Below the pieces are notes generated by a model. That model did not search any database, was not told where the DNA came from, and saw nothing but the letters and a program-made list of their open reading frames with translations. A DNA stretch of 64,000 bases from Melastoma dodecandrum (taxonomy: Eukaryota; Streptophyta; Magnoliopsida; Myrtales; Melastomataceae): assembly GCA_029817715.1 (NCBI GenBank), contig JARUPY010000606.1, positions 4,960,001 through 5,024,000 on the forward strand. The letters run 5' to 3'. Within the stretch, counting starts at the first letter, position 1. Each line of letters begins with the position of its first letter. Below, in pieces: positions 1 through 10,111 of the stretch. The translations under genes were made by a program, and so were the position numbers.

Positions 1-1215
1 ATCGCTCTCTTGGATTAGAGAGTTGACTTCTAGGCCACTTGATAGAGATATTAGTGACTCTAAAATCCATGGCCTTGGGATGAATGTTTTACATTCAGGA
101 GAGTCTATTATATCTTGGTAATCCAGTAAAACAATTAATTCGGTGATGATGTATTTTGCGCCGAATTAATTGGGACGTCGGTTAGATGAAGAGATTGAAC
201 TACACGGTAATCGGTTCATAGTGGTTTATGTTTTATAATCATTATCCTAACACGTTGGGTGACTAAAAACTTTTGCTAGACGGTTACCTTAGTTTGTGTA
301 TGGATATACACTGCCTTCGTGTATAGGACCGAGAGGGTCGCACGCATAGCACGTCGACACGAACATTATATTTTGATTATTTTAATGGATACTAAAATTA
401 ATCATTTTATTTCAGAATTAGAATTAATTGGATTATTAATTTATTCTGAAATATCGGAAGCAAATAAAAAAAAGACCAAGATCGAATATGGATTTATTCG
501 GGTCAATATAAAAGGATATCAAATAAATATTTATTTATTTATTTATATATATATTTTATCCAAGATATTTTTTTATTAATATATTATTTGATAGTTAATG
601 CTAACATGTATTTGCATTATTTGATTTAGAAATATTTGAATAAAATCTACCTGCACGTTACGTTTTGAAGATTATAATTAATTAATAAAAGAAAAACATA
701 AGGATGATTGATTGCAAGAAAGCAATAAGGATGATTGATTGCAAGAAAAACATAAGGATGATTGATTGATTGCAAGAAAAACATAAGGATGATGATTGAA
801 AAACATAAGGATGGTTGTCTGAGAGATTTTGAAATACGATGCAGTTTTTGGGAGAAAATCTAAGGAAATTTGCAAGAGGAGAGTGATTAGATCCCTAGAA
901 AACCAAAACAAAATACTGGGTTTGCTTCCGAAAACATTTTATTTCTGTCGATCCAAGAGGCTAACACCTAAGGGATCGTTGAGAGGTTCGTGATCGTGTG
1001 CGCATGCATACCGCTAGAGGAGTCACACGTGGGGCTCTCGATCGATTGTTCCTGATTACAGTTTTGTTTCGTCGAAAATTACAAGGTACGATTTCCGGGT
1101 AAGAATTTTATTATATATTTTCTTATAATATAATATACGTATCATGAGCAGATTATTTTGGGCATAAAAGTTTATAATATTTGCTTCCGTTGTGCCTGAA
1201 ATCTAATAGAAGTAT
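1..1215. repeat. Probable LTR-retrotransposon-derived sequence, no gene
   Basis: No coding exon is visible in this stretch. It alternates AT-rich DNA with short GC-rich phrases (around 310-360 and 960-1080) and ends near 1180-1200 with a 'tttgcttccgttgtgcc' phrase. That phrase resembles the 3' ends of many plant copia LTRs, which sit just before the primer-binding site. No terminal duplication or primer-binding site could be found, so this is an inference from sequence style. Confidence 0.3.
687..813. repeat. Short tandem repeat, ~27-bp unit, about 4 copies
   Basis: The phrase 'acataaggatgattgattg' recurs with small changes: A to G substitutions, one extra 'attg', and a shortened last copy. 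It appears at least four times in about 125 bp. It lies within the repeat-derived left edge of the window and has no coding role that I can see. Confidence 0.8.
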
Positions 1216-3330
1216 GGTTCCTACGCCGACAACACCTGTATCCATACCAAAAAATAACCCAACATAACTCTTGCGGTTCCTTTGTCTCAGTCTACTAAGA
1301 AGATAACAGATATCCTCAGACAGCTTCTGCGTTGATGCAGATCACGAGATACCCTTCTAGTTTGCGAGAGAGAGAGAAAAAAAAATAACAGGATTGCTCG
1401 ATCCTGGTTTTGCAGATCAGGTCTCAGCTTTCGCTCTGACAGCAGAAGATCTTAGTTGGCCATAAAATTTAGAGGCAGAGCTTTCCCCCGCATAAATGTC
1501 TCACGGCAAAGTCAGGAATTCACCACTGTTGGCATCACACGATGTAAATTCACTTGACGGGACGGTCAATTGACTAATGTCAATAAAGAATTCGGTGCTA
1601 CGAACACCCCGAGTTAATTTTTAACCGGCCTATTTCGCAAATATTTACGAACTAGGGAACAATACTCATAATTGAAGCCTCCTTCATTCGGTCATTGTGA
1701 ATATGGGACAAAAGTCTAGGACAATGAGCTTGCGTCCATCCCTCTTGGACACCCCCGCCCCCGCCCTGTGGGAAAATTTTACACGATTTCCGTAACAATC
1801 TTAATTACCGTACTTCCATACAAAGCTCGTCGAGGGCTTGGGGGTGTTGCGCAGAGGTTGGATCTGGTCAGCCCTATCGTCGAGCAGCCGAAGTACATTA
1901 TGCTGGTCTCAGACATAAGGTGGTGCTTGATTACAAATTATCAATGCACTTATGAGAAGATAAAACTATGGCTAGTCTATATGCTGCGAGAAGAATTGCA
2001 GACTGCTGAGGTTACTGAGAATTGCAGGGAAGCTGGAGGAAGCTGGAATGCAGAGTTGCAGAAGGACTGGGTTGCAGAGTGCTGGAGTTGCTACTGGGCT
2101 GCAGAGTGCTGGAGTTGCTACTGTGAAGCTGTTATTACTGTTGTTAGAAGGGTAGTTACGTTAGTAAGAAAGTATCGGGCCTGTAGTGTATGGGCTATTG
2201 GGCCGTGGGCTGAATGTTGTAATAATGTTCATTAAGTAAGCTGCAGGGGGGAAGTCGGTCAGTTAGTTAGATCAGTCTGTTGTAGTCTGCAGCAAGCTGT
2301 TGCAGTGAGTGCGCCGGAGGCGGAGGTTGACGAACTGTAGTGTTGAGGAGAGGGCTGTCGGAGGTTTGGCGAACTGTTCGTGGATCTTATTGAATGAATT
2401 GATTGTTGAATGTCATTCTGGTTGTAGTCCTGCTCTGTTGTGTGTGTGATTTCGTTGGCTGCGGTTGTTAATTGTTGCTGTGAGTTACGGTACCTGAATT
2501 ACTCGGATCACTATATTACATCCAGTTGATGACATGTCCAGATTTGTTGGAAATCTGTACTCTCTATTTTTTCTCTTGGCATAATCGGCCCTGGCTCAGA
2601 CATCTGAATGGGTTGATTATGCTGTCAAACTGGAGTTTTGAAGATCGAGCATCGTTGCTGTCTAGCGCAGGATAGGCAAGAGATATACAAGGGATTAAAT
2701 TATAATGCATTCAGTTTTTGGTCTATTGATTAACATTCTCTACAGAGGATGGTAAGAAATGAAAAAGAAAGAAGAAGAAGATGGATCTGTGGAATAGAGC
2801 ACTTACCCGTTGTAAGTTTGTTTTTCCCCCTAAGATGTATGCCATTTTCTCCATTGCTGAACACAGGTTAGGCTTAGCCTAGTTCATCTGTAGTCGCCCG
2901 GAATTTCATTTGCTTCAATGAAGCAAGGTTGGTTTTTTAATTTCAGATTTTGACTGAATCAAAATGCGATTTTTGTGCTGATCGATATGAATCTCAACTG
3001 CGCCCGCCATGATCTGGTGGTATTAGTTGTTAATGTATCCCCTTTCAATGGAGTTTGATTAGTGGATTTGGTGCAATAATAAAGCTCAGCCTTGACCTGA
3101 GGCAAGAGAAACACCTATGCAAATGTTTCCATGGCTAAGGTGTTTCATATGTCTATCTGTATCGATGATGTTAATCCGATTCCGATGTCCATGCTCGATA
3201 CATATGCTTCTAAGGTTCTCGTAATCTGCAATTATTCTCATGTTGTCCTTTCCTCTTGTAACTTTTGGCTAGAATAACTGGACTTATCGATTTGTCTTGC
3301 TTATAGAACCTTGCAAACTAGAATACTGTC
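1216..3330. other. No recognisable gene; anonymous non-coding DNA
   Basis: The stretch has one open frame, at 1768-2235 on the plus strand. It has the composition of random read-through: Trp- and Cys-rich, no family I recognise, and containing a 25-bp tandem duplication ('gcagagtgctggagttgcta' phrase at 2076-2125). The part from about 2750 to 3330 could hold introns of the decayed channel-subunit gene that follows, but no upstream exon could be identified. Confidence 0.4.
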
Positions 3331-3670
3331 CCAAGGAGGGTGAATGGATTGAAGCCCATCGCAGACAAACTAGGGGTCCCATCATCTCAGCTAGCGTTCA
3401 CACGGTGTGCCGCCAACCGTAATGTCTCGTTGGCCATCAACGGCGCCACAAAGGATCTCAGGTTTGTTTCGGTCATCTTTATCGTCGAAATTTTCCGCAA
3501 TGCAGGAGCTTTTTCCTCTTTTACCAGATCAGGAGTTAACTCGTTAATAATTTCCTTTTAACTACATACCCTGTATCATTTAGGTTCAAGAAAACACCAA
3601 GGCCATGGATGCGGTTCCTTTACTGACTCCTGCTGTAATGTAGAAGATTGAGGCCGTCATGCTAGGGCGA
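3331..3670 (+). pseudogene. Potassium-channel beta subunit (aldo-keto reductase fold), 3' fragment
   Basis: Two exon-like pieces match the C-terminal end of plant voltage-gated K+ channel beta subunits (KAB1 type). The first (about 3334-3460) reads NGLKPIADKLGVPSSQLAF and continues to an INGATKDLR motif. The second (from about 3585) reads VQENTKAMDAVPLLTPAVM, then has an in-frame TAG where the family has Glu, then KIEAV. The family's 'IAWCA' appears as 'FTRCA' and 'VITGATKE' as 'AINGATKD'. The N-terminal two thirds, including the NADPH-binding barrel, was not found. With the premature stop and these changes it is a decayed fragment; read-through downstream no longer matches the family tail. 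Confidence 0.75.
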
Positions 3671-3959
3671 CAAGGTCAACAAACAAACATGAGGATTGGG
3701 ATTCCCGGGCATGATTTGCTCTTCCGATAAGTCGGCATTCCTTGTACTTACGATGACTTCCTCGTGGAAGATTCTCGTCGCATGTGATGTGGGTTTTCAT
3801 CTCTTCTTTCAATGACATAATCTAGTTGGTCGTCGGAGGTGGGGGGCACAGGCTTTTGTTGGAGAACGTTCGTAGGCAGATGTTGTTGGATTTGTTGTGA
3901 AGAAGTTATTGGGAAGGTAGAGGAAAGGAGAAGGGTGGGTTCCTAATTTGGCGCCAGAC

Positions 3960-4273
3960 TATTCTGAGATTTGTCTCCTCTCAGCCTCTCCTCCTCCTTC
4001 CCTGTCTCTCTCCCCAACACAACTAAACAAACGAAAAGGAAGAAAGGATTGTTCTTCTTTCGCCCCTCTGGAGAATCTTTCGTTGTTGGGGGGGAAAGGG
4101 GGGTTTGTAGGATTCGACATTCCCTCTTCTGTGAGTTTGTTCGTGCCGTCTATAACTCCTCTGCCGGTTCGTCATATCCCCCCCGGCTGTTGCGTTGCTG
4201 AAAGGTATAGATTACGGCTTCGCCTGAGTTTCCTCTGGGTTTGCTCTCGGGAAAATATGGTCCTCCCAATACC
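3960..4273 (+). promoter_or_regulatory. Pyrimidine-rich 5' leader of the Raf-like kinase gene
   Basis: Immediately upstream of the kinase start is a CT-rich stretch (dense CCTCTCC/TCTCTCC runs at about 3970-4020), typical of plant 5' leaders. No TATA box could be assigned with confidence. Two short plus-strand frames here (from 3948 and 3971) look like leader composition, not genes. Confidence 0.35.
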
Positions 4274-7200
4274 ATGACGAGCCACCCTCCTGGAACCACG
4301 GACCAGGGCCCTGGCAATGATGGCAGGGAAAAGGGTGATGCGTCCGACACGAATGATAATCGGTATGGACACTCGTCGCAGACAGGGGAGGAGTTCTCCG
4401 AGGAGTTCCTAAGGGATCGCATCGGCGGTATTAAGAGGGTGAATGTCTTGCCTGCTGTTGATCGGGTCGAGGGATGTCATTACGAGAATGCGAGAGGCCC
4501 GTTCGATTTCGAGAGATGCAATGACATGGATTGCAACACGAGCGCCTCTGCCTTCTTCAATAGCCCCGTCATTCGAAACCCCTTCCAGAGTCCCTTTAGC
4601 CTTGATCGGGTAACATATAGCGGTGGTTTTGGCCAGGATGAGGCGAATCTTGGGGAAGCCGTTTCGGAACCCCTGGCTACTCTCTTCAGCCCGTCGGAAT
4701 CACCTCAGTCGTGCAAACTAAAATTCCTGTGCAGCTATGGAGGGAGAATTCTTCCGAGGCCCAGCGACGGGAGGTTGAGGTATGTGGGAGGAGAGACCCG
4801 CATCATATCCATAAGAAGGAATGTCTCCTGGGAAGAACTTGTTCGGAAGACTTCTGCAATCTGTAAGCAGCCGCACATGATCAAGTATCAACTTCCTGGG
4901 GAGGATCTGGATGCGTTGATTTCAGTTTGCTCGGATGAGGACCTTCAGAACTTGATCGAAGAATTTTGTGAGTTGGAACGGAATGGGAACTCGCAGAGGC
5001 TGAGGATATTCCTGATTTCTCTAAGTGAGTGCGAGAGCCCGAGATCCTTTGAGGTCGGGTCGGAGCAGCAACACGACATCAATTATCAGTATGTTGTCGC
5101 GGTTAACGGGATGCTTGACCCTAGCCCCCAGAAGAGCGTGAAGGCTGCGAATCAAGCATTTCAATTAGGGGGGAGTTCATCCAATCATAGCCCTGGGTGC
5201 GGCCGGAGTCGGAGGGATTCTCCTATGTACTTACAAGCAATTGATGGAAGAGAGTATAGTCCTTCTAGTCATATGAGGCCGACTTCGGCGTCTCCCTCAC
5301 ATGTGCAGAGCGAAATCATAGGGTCGTCACCCGCCAATGCTCTCGGCGATTGGACTCACTATTACGTTAGCAATGAAGTCGGTCCAAGTTTCCCTGCTTG
5401 CCTGCATGTAGTAGAAGATGGTCCCGTTAATAGCGACAGAACCTTTCAGAAGCTTTTCCCTTCTGCTCGTGAGCATGGTTTGATCATAAGGACAATTTCC
5501 AATGAGACAAGAGTGATTCCACGGGATAATCTCGCGATTAATTTGGATGAACAAGCCAGCTGTTTTGGAAAATCCGTGGAAAGGGATACCCCGAATTACA
5601 GGATCGTGCATTCGCGTTCTGATTCGCAGCTGCCGGAGTATAGTAACGGGGGCGCCAGCTGCGAATCAAGGGCAGCTGCCCTTGTTAGTGTATCCGAGCC
5701 TGCGGAAGAAGGGCATGTCGCCTGCCCAGTAAATATTTCTGCAGAGAGCCTTCCCTTGTTAGTGTATCCGAGCCCTTCGCATGAATGGTACATCAAGTCC
5801 CAGGATATTAATAAGGCGGAGAATCACGATACCAGAAGAGTCACTGTAACGAACGAGACAGCAACTTCCAGGGAAGATGATGACAGTACATCGAGCCTTG
5901 TTGATGCCGAACCTGCCGACAGTTATCGCGAGAATGGTAAAGTCAGCGCAGCAGATATGATACCGGAGAACAACAGCAGCAGTTACCAGCTTGGCATTCC
6001 CTTGAACGAATCTGCAGCGATCAACGCCATTCCTGATGACAAACGTTCAGTTGATCGTGTTCCCAGATATCGAATTTCTGTAAGCGGCACAATCATCCGA
6101 ATGACAAAAGGTTATTGTCTGTGTGTCTAAACTTTGACGGCCTTCGTCATTTCCCATTCCTCATATTATTTCTAGGCGATAAGTTCAGCTATTGAAGAAT
6201 GCTTGCGGGAAACTGACGCTGGGAACATAGTAGTTCAACGTGATCACACGTTTGAAACAAACCCTGAAAATGGAAACAGCACGGCCCACGATGAAAGAAG
6301 AGATCAAGGAACCATCAAGCGGTTGGTTGTCGACGCCAGCAGCCCTTTAAGCCCAAACTGCATCATACCACGCAAGCAAGATGGTCCCGAGCCAAGTGGG
6401 AGCAACGTCTCGTCACAGAAGGACTTAGAGGGAACTGTGACTCCTGATACTACTGATTTAGAGGTAAGCCGATTTCGATCCTTTGGTCTATGCTTCATTA
6501 ACTTAGAGATGGAATTAGGAGCTTGCAATTTGTTAGGATGCCAAAAGTGACGACCATGATGATGGCGAGGATCCCATAAGTAACGCCGTGATGGCCGAAA
6601 TCGAAGCAGGAATCTATGGACTACAGGTTAATAGCCTTTTGTTTCCCTCTGACTACTATCCATGGTTTTCGTTCAACGAATGGTCTGCCTGAAGCATTTG
6701 TTTCTGGAGGAAAATCCCAGATAATAAAGAATGCGGACCTAGAAGAGCAAAGAGAGCTGGGATCGGGGACGTTCGGGACAGTTTATCATGGTAAATGGAG
6801 AGGAACGGACGTGGCCATCAAGAGGATTAAGAAGAGCTGTTTCGCAGGGCGGTTATCTGAGCAAGAGCGCATAGTAAGCTATCCCTTCCTTCTGTGCTAG
6901 TGTCAGTTCTGAGCACGCTTAGACAATATTGATTCGGCCGTTATAACAGACGAACGACTTCTGGAGGGAGGCGAAGATATTGTCGAACCTCCATCACCCT
7001 AACGTTGTCGCATTCTATGGCGTGGTACCTGATGGTCCAGGTGGGACTCTCTCGACCGTGACAGAGTTCATGGTTAACGGCTCCTTGAGACAGAACCTTG
7101 TCAGGAACAGCAGGCTTCTGGATCTCCGGAAGAAGTTGATGATAGCGATGGATGCGGCATTTGGGATGGAGTATCTTCACCTGAAGAACATAGTCCATTT

Positions 7201-7916
7201 CGATCTAAAGTGCGACAATTTTCTGGTAAACCTCAAGGATCCACGCCGCCCCGTCTGTAAGGTACCACAAAACTCGTACCTGTAAGTGTATTCTTCTAAT
7301 ATCTGCCGGTCTTGCCGAACAAGGTTAACTTACTGTCGGAGAGGGTGTTTCGCAGGTGGGAGATTTCGGGTTGTCAAGAATCAAGCAGAACACGCTAGTA
7401 TCGGGTGGTATCCGAGGGACGCTCCCATGGATGGCGCCCGAGCTGTTGAACGGCACAAATGACCGGGTCTCTGAGAAGGTACTTGGAACTTTCATGGCAC
7501 TTGAGATAATCCAACCCAAAACTAATGGGGTCGGGGAATGAGCGGGTGCAGGTCGACATATACTCATTTGGGATAGCGATGTGGGAGATGCTGACGGGAG
7601 AAGAGCCATACGCTAACATGCACTGTGGCGCCATCATCGGTGAGTTAAAGATTGCTACGTCCTCTAGTATCTGGAATTGATTAATGCTTACTGATGAAGC
7701 CAAAAATGATTATCTCGGGAAGGGGGGATCGTAAATAACAATCTGCGGCCCCCGATACCGGAGAGGTGCGACGTAGGGTGGCGAAGGCTGATGGAGGAGT
7801 GCTGGTCGTCGGACCCTTGTAGCAGGCCGTCGTTCACGGAGATCACGCAGAGGTTGCAGGAGATGCTGAAGACGGTGCAGTTGAAGCGGGATCCCTCCTT
7901 GGAGAAGCCCAAGTAG
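4274..7916 (+). CDS. PB1-domain Raf-like MAP3K (group B4 type protein kinase)
   Basis: A cytosolic serine/threonine kinase. Exons: 4274-6079, 6176-6463, 6537-6626, 6721-6873, 6950-7261, 7356-7478, 7552-7639, 7723-7916, all with GT-AG junctions; together 1017 aa. A PB1 domain lies at about residues 148-249 (begins [16 protein letters not shown]). A long, Ser-rich, probably disordered linker follows. The C-terminal kinase domain (about 735-1005) has the glycine loop [11 protein letters not shown], the ATP lysine in VAIK (about 762), the Raf-type catalytic loop HFDLKCDN (Asp about 864), DFG (Asp about 886) and the APE-type motif MAPELL. The start is the first ATG in the open frame; the frame continues 33 bp further upstream without an ATG. 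In Arabidopsis, PB1-containing B4 Rafs act upstream of SnRK2 kinases in osmotic stress; that role is inferred here from family membership. All catalytic residues are present. Confidence 0.93.
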
Positions 7917-9225
7917 ATGACAAATCTTCATTTTCTTTTTTACAGAAAATAAATCTCCTCCTCCTCCTTCTCCTCCATTTTTGTATGTAAAGAAACATGG
8001 ATTAAACCTGGCATTGAAGGTTGCTGTGGCACAGAGTTTAAGTATCCATAATCATCCTAATAGTATATAACCTACGCCTGCAATTCTTGTAATTTTCAGA
8101 AACGTTTCTACTGATGAAAATATATCTTCCCCCGCCGATAGAGACTTGGCCTTTGAAAAACTATCGGAGCTACGCGAGAACTAGAGTTTCGGTATATCGA
8201 CTCCAATCCCAAAATTTTAAAATTTCGGAATTTCGGGATCGGTATTCCGGTATTTGGAATCGGGACCGGAAGTAAGAATTTATTAAAACGATAATCGAGA
8301 TTGTGATCGAGTATTAAAAAAATTCGGTATTTACCGAATTAACGAATTTTTGTTTGGACAGACACAAAATTGGGCCCCCGCTTAACAATGGGCTTGGAAA
8401 CCCATAGGCCTGATGTAAAATCCCAGACCAAGTTGTAATGATTCTTAGACTTGAGGGACCAGGTTAGCTAATTAGGACTTATTATTATAATAAAAAAAAA
8501 AAGAGGGAAGGCACGCAGGACTCCTCATCACACATTCTGGGGTATAAGGTTTTCTTCTTTGAGAAAGAAACGGGGAGTGAAGAGGAGATGCTCTTTTGAA
8601 TTTTGGGCGAGGTGCGTTCTCCACTCCAAGACACGGCTAATGAGAGCCACCCGTTACTTTGACAAGTTAGAGATGGAGCGATTGGCGTGAACACGCTGCG
8701 AATCCGATCGGACTGCGAGTTGAGGTTCGATGAAGACGGCAAGTAACGAGGTCGAAGTAGTCGAGGTACACTCTCATCCCCTTTTTCCTATCCTCAGTTG
8801 TTGTCATCTTCTATATGGGTTCACTAAGATTGTCATCCTTCACAAATCGTGGGACAGATGATTTGCCTCACAGCCCACTCATATGGCGAGCCTCTCGTTC
8901 CTGTCCCCTTTCGGTTGCTTGCACTAGGTTTTATATCGGGGTTAGTCGGTCCTCGTTCTAGATCTGGGGTTTCGATATTTTTGCTTAAAGATTGTACTTC
9001 TACTGGTAGGCATATGTGGTTATTATACTGTCGTTAGGGTGGCTTCATAGTTGGGTTTTATCTGGAGTGCTGTGCTGTCAAGGTAATGAGTGAATGATGA
9101 CTCTGTCTATTTTTTTCCAGTAACACACTAGTGATGGGAGAAGGAATTATTCCATCGATTAAGCCAATACCGCCATCAAGTCAATCGGATTCAACAGCAA
9201 CATCCAATAAAAAAAAAAGCAAATG
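7917..9225. other. Non-coding DNA; kinase 3' flank then AT-rich repeat-like sequence
   Basis: The first ~180 bp is probably the 3' UTR of the kinase gene. From about 8160 to 8345 the sequence repeats short 'ttcgg/cggtatt' phrases. At about 9760-9785, beyond the hAT remnant, the phrase returns in reverse orientation ('ggaataccgaaataccgaa'). This suggests that 8.2-9.8 kb is one degraded mobile segment. No gene is recognised. Confidence 0.35.
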
Positions 9226-9395
9226 GCCCCATGGTCAGCCTTGATCCATTTCATAGTTCTTTGGGACCTATGAGTGTGGAAACTCTTTTATGTACCCAAG
9301 ATTGGTTTCGTGGATCAAATATACAAGAAGGAATTGAAGAGGACCCATTAGAACAAGAGAAAATTGATGATATATTTGATATTTGGTTTGTACAA
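9226..9395 (+). pseudogene. hAT-family transposase remnant (C-terminal dimerisation end)
   Basis: A short frame contains SLGPMSVETLLCTQDWFRGS followed by an acidic stretch ending in EQEKIDDIFD. This is the tail of plant hAT (zinc-finger BED, RICESLEEPER-like) transposases, whose last conserved block is '...aLiCtqdWlr' followed by an acidic tail. The upstream BED finger, DDE catalytic region and the rest of the dimerisation domain are absent, and the frame runs on into AT-rich sequence. It is a dead fragment. Confidence 0.6.
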
Positions 9396-10106
9396 AATTA
9401 CTATTATTTATATATTAATATTTATAGATTTGGATCATTTTTTAGAAATGTCAACACTATTTATGGATTCTCAAACAAGGGGGACTTGTTCTACTACAAA
9501 CACATAAGTGGTATGGGTATTAACATCGTGGTATCCATCCCGTGCTCTGTCTGTTAAACTGCTCATATTTTTACACCTCTTGGTAACATTATTCATCTGC
9601 TACAACATCGCTTGATGGATGCACATGAAGAAAATAGCCTATGATTTTTGTTTGTCCACAACATTGAATATGAATCTTTGCCTAGCATTGTTGAATTGAA
9701 GTGTCAAAACCAATTATTTCAGATGAAGTATTAGTGGAAGCAGATAAACTCTCCTTTTCTTGTTCGGAATACCGAAATACCGAATGCTCACCCCTATCGC
9801 TTCTCATGGGAGTTTTACTTTAGGATCATGTAGCCGGATCACGAATCTCTGTGCACCGAGTTCTCCTCGAGAGGTAGCTAGGGCTCATTTATATTCTCTT
9901 AGACGACCGGATTGGACAGATTTGTATGTTCTTGTCGACACATTAATTTTGGGCTTCGTCTTTAATGGATTGAAGAGGTGATATTCTGTATAAACATCAC
10001 TCGAGAAGCCCGAGAATAATGTTACTCAAGAATCATATCTCGAGTAAACTACAAGGTCTCGGGTTTTTTTACTTTAACCCACGTCTGGCCACGATGATAG
10101 AACATG

Positions 10107-10111
10107 ACACG
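10107..10111. other. Target-site duplication, left copy (acacg)
   Basis: Five bases, acacg, sit immediately before the TG that opens the 5' LTR. The same five bases immediately follow the CA that closes the 3' LTR at 21176-21180. A perfect 5-bp duplication at both ends shows that the 11-kb element inserted as one unit. Confidence 0.93.

Noticed and set aside
319..579. 86-codon frame at the left edge
   Set aside because: AT-rich Ile/Tyr/Phe run typical of random AT sequence in repeat-derived DNA.
1768..2235. 155-codon plus-strand frame
   Set aside because: Trp/Cys-rich random-like protein including a tandem DNA duplication, with no recognisable domain.
4241..4273. Upstream extension of the Raf-like kinase frame
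   Set aside because: It begins with TTG, not ATG; the first ATG is at 4274.
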